Source: Candidatus Bathyarchaeota archaeon
GTDB lineage: Archaea; Thermoproteota; Bathyarchaeia; Bathyarchaeales; SOJC01
NCBI GenBank assembly: GCA_030641425.1
Contig: DAOWHM010000019.1
Coordinates: 1 to 5,138, forward strand
Direction: 5' to 3'
DNA: 5,138 nt
Shown piece by piece: positions 4,388-5,138 of this stretch. The notes below the pieces were generated by a model. The model was not told the DNA's origin, did not search any database, and was given only the letters and a program-made list of their open reading frames with translations. Each line of letters opens with the position of its first letter. Positions within the stretch are counted from its first letter, which is position 1. A program made the position numbers and the translations under genes.

Positions 4388-5138
4388 ATGATTCCGAGAC
4401 AGGAATTCGGACGTACAGGACATCAAAGCACGCGCATCATCTTCGGCGCCTATGCGTTCAGCAAGGCAACGCAGGCAGAAACGGATAGCGCATTGGCGCT
4501 GTTGCAAGAATACGGAGTGAATCACATTGACACCGCGCCCATGTACGGCAACGCAGAGAAGGCCATCGGATCCTGGTTGGCCAAGCATCGAAATGACTTC
4601 TTCGTTGCCACCAAAACTCGCAGACGCTCACGCCAAGGAGCCTTGGACGATCTGAAGCGATCGTTAGAACGGCTACGCGTCGACTACATCGATCTCTGGC
4701 AGATGCATAGCCTGACCAACCCAGCAGGTTGGGAAAAAGTGATGGGGCCTGGGGGTGCCTTGGAAGCGTTTATTGAAGCGCGTGACAAAGGTTTGGTGCG
4801 GTTTCTGGGCGTAACAGGCCACGGTAACAAAGTGCCAGCAATGCACAAACGCAGCTTGGAGCGTTTTGATTTCGATACAGTCTTATTGCCGTACAACTAT
4901 TTGCTGACGCAGAATCCCCGTTATGCAGCTGACTTCAAGGAGTTAGTTGGGTTGTGCCGTAAGCGCAACGTTGCAGTACAAACCATCAAATCCATTGCTC
5001 GGCAGCCGTGGGGAGGTCGTTCCAAAACCTACAATACGTACTTTTATGAACCGCTAGAGGCTCAAGACGCCATTGATAAGTCGGTGCATTGGTCATTAGG
5101 TTTCCCGAACAGCTTCCTGATTACAGCAGGTGATATGC
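4388..5138 (+). CDS. Aldo/keto reductase (3' end outside window)
   Basis: The first 250 residues of an NAD(P)H-dependent oxidoreductase of the aldo/keto reductase superfamily (TIM barrel), which reduces or oxidises carbonyl/alcohol groups; the substrate cannot be read from the sequence. The N-terminal FGRTGHQSTRIIFGAYAFS is the usual opening strand and loop. The catalytic tetrad is visible: Asp48 in HIDTAPMYG, Tyr53, Lys76 in VATKTR and His107 in DLWQMHS. The barrel continues through SLERLRVDYIDLWQ, GLVRFLGVTGHG, VLLPYNYL and VAVQTIKSIARQPWGG. The frame is open to the window edge; most of the barrel is present and the last strands and C-terminal part are missing. Of 20 Arg codons only 2 are AGA/AGG, against 8 of 13 in the preceding redox gene, and sampled GC is about 52-53%. 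Both suggest an origin outside this genome, probably bacterial, though a chimeric assembly would look the same. Confidence 0.93.
   Translation, partial: MIPRQEFGRTGHQSTRIIFGAYAFSKATQAETDSALALLQEYGVNHIDTAPMYGNAEKAIGSWLAKHRNDFFVATKTRRRSRQGALDDLKRSLERLRVDYIDLWQMHSLTNPAGWEKVMGPGGALEAFIEARDKGLVRFLGVTGHGNKVPAMHKRSLERFDFDTVLLPYNYLLTQNPRYAADFKELVGLCRKRNVAVQTIKSIARQPWGGRSKTYNTYFYEPLEAQDAIDKSVHWSLGFPNSFLITAGDM

Noticed and set aside
4244..4896. Two minus-strand open frames opposite the headless remnant and the aldo/keto reductase (4244-4588 and 4684-4896)
   Set aside because: The plus strand encodes a reductase with an intact catalytic tetrad; the opposite frames are by-products of its higher GC.

Overview
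The main part of the window (about 1-4170) reads as an archaeal chromosome of moderate to low GC. A/T-rich TATA-like boxes sit about 25-35 nt upstream of start codons (350-357, 2281-2289, 2745-2751). Two genes look leaderless, and one internal operon gene carries a clear GAGGTG Shine-Dalgarno. The protein set (a short NfeD with a stomatin, CARDB fused to a CcdA-type membrane domain, a small Lys-rich conserved-looking protein) suggests a TACK/Bathyarchaeia-like or related uncultured archaeon. That placement is inference; no rRNA or other marker gene is present.

Layout. 1-326 (-): 5' part of a thioredoxin-fold protein with a CSAC site, cut by the window edge, with its own TATA box. 327-534: intergenic, with a G-rich run (458-481) that fits a G-quadruplex pattern. 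535-2251 (-): a three-gene membrane operon read from right to left: an NfeD-family OB-fold protein with an unusual soluble N-terminal domain, a stomatin/SPFH protein, and a single-span basic protein. The end of the stomatin frame overlaps the last gene by more than 120 nt, and a one-base shift would restore a TGATG stop/start junction, so a frameshift is suspected. 2252-2423: intergenic, holding the operon promoter. 2424-2651 (-): a small unrecognised protein of 75 residues. 2652-2775: divergent intergenic region. 2776-4170 (+): a secreted/membrane protein with an anchored thioredoxin-like domain (CQPC), a CARDB-like domain and a six-span CcdA/DsbD-type electron-carrying membrane domain in one chain.

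From about 4171 the character changes. GC rises to about 52-53% in sampled lines and arginine codons switch from AGA/AGG to CGN. The segment holds the last ~60 codons of an open frame with no start (4191-4370), then an aldo/keto reductase (4388 to the window end) behind a GAGGGA Shine-Dalgarno. This looks like recently acquired, probably bacterial, DNA with a decapitated upstream gene at its left edge, or else an assembly join.

Functionally the window pairs an extracytoplasmic thiol-redox relay (the Trx-CARDB-CcdA fusion, perhaps with the CSAC protein) with an SPFH/NfeD membrane-organising module. A link between the two is not shown by the sequence, as they are separate transcription units. 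The strongest candidates for something undescribed are the single-chain redox relay with a missing cis-proline and the NfeD protein whose membrane part is replaced by a soluble domain.
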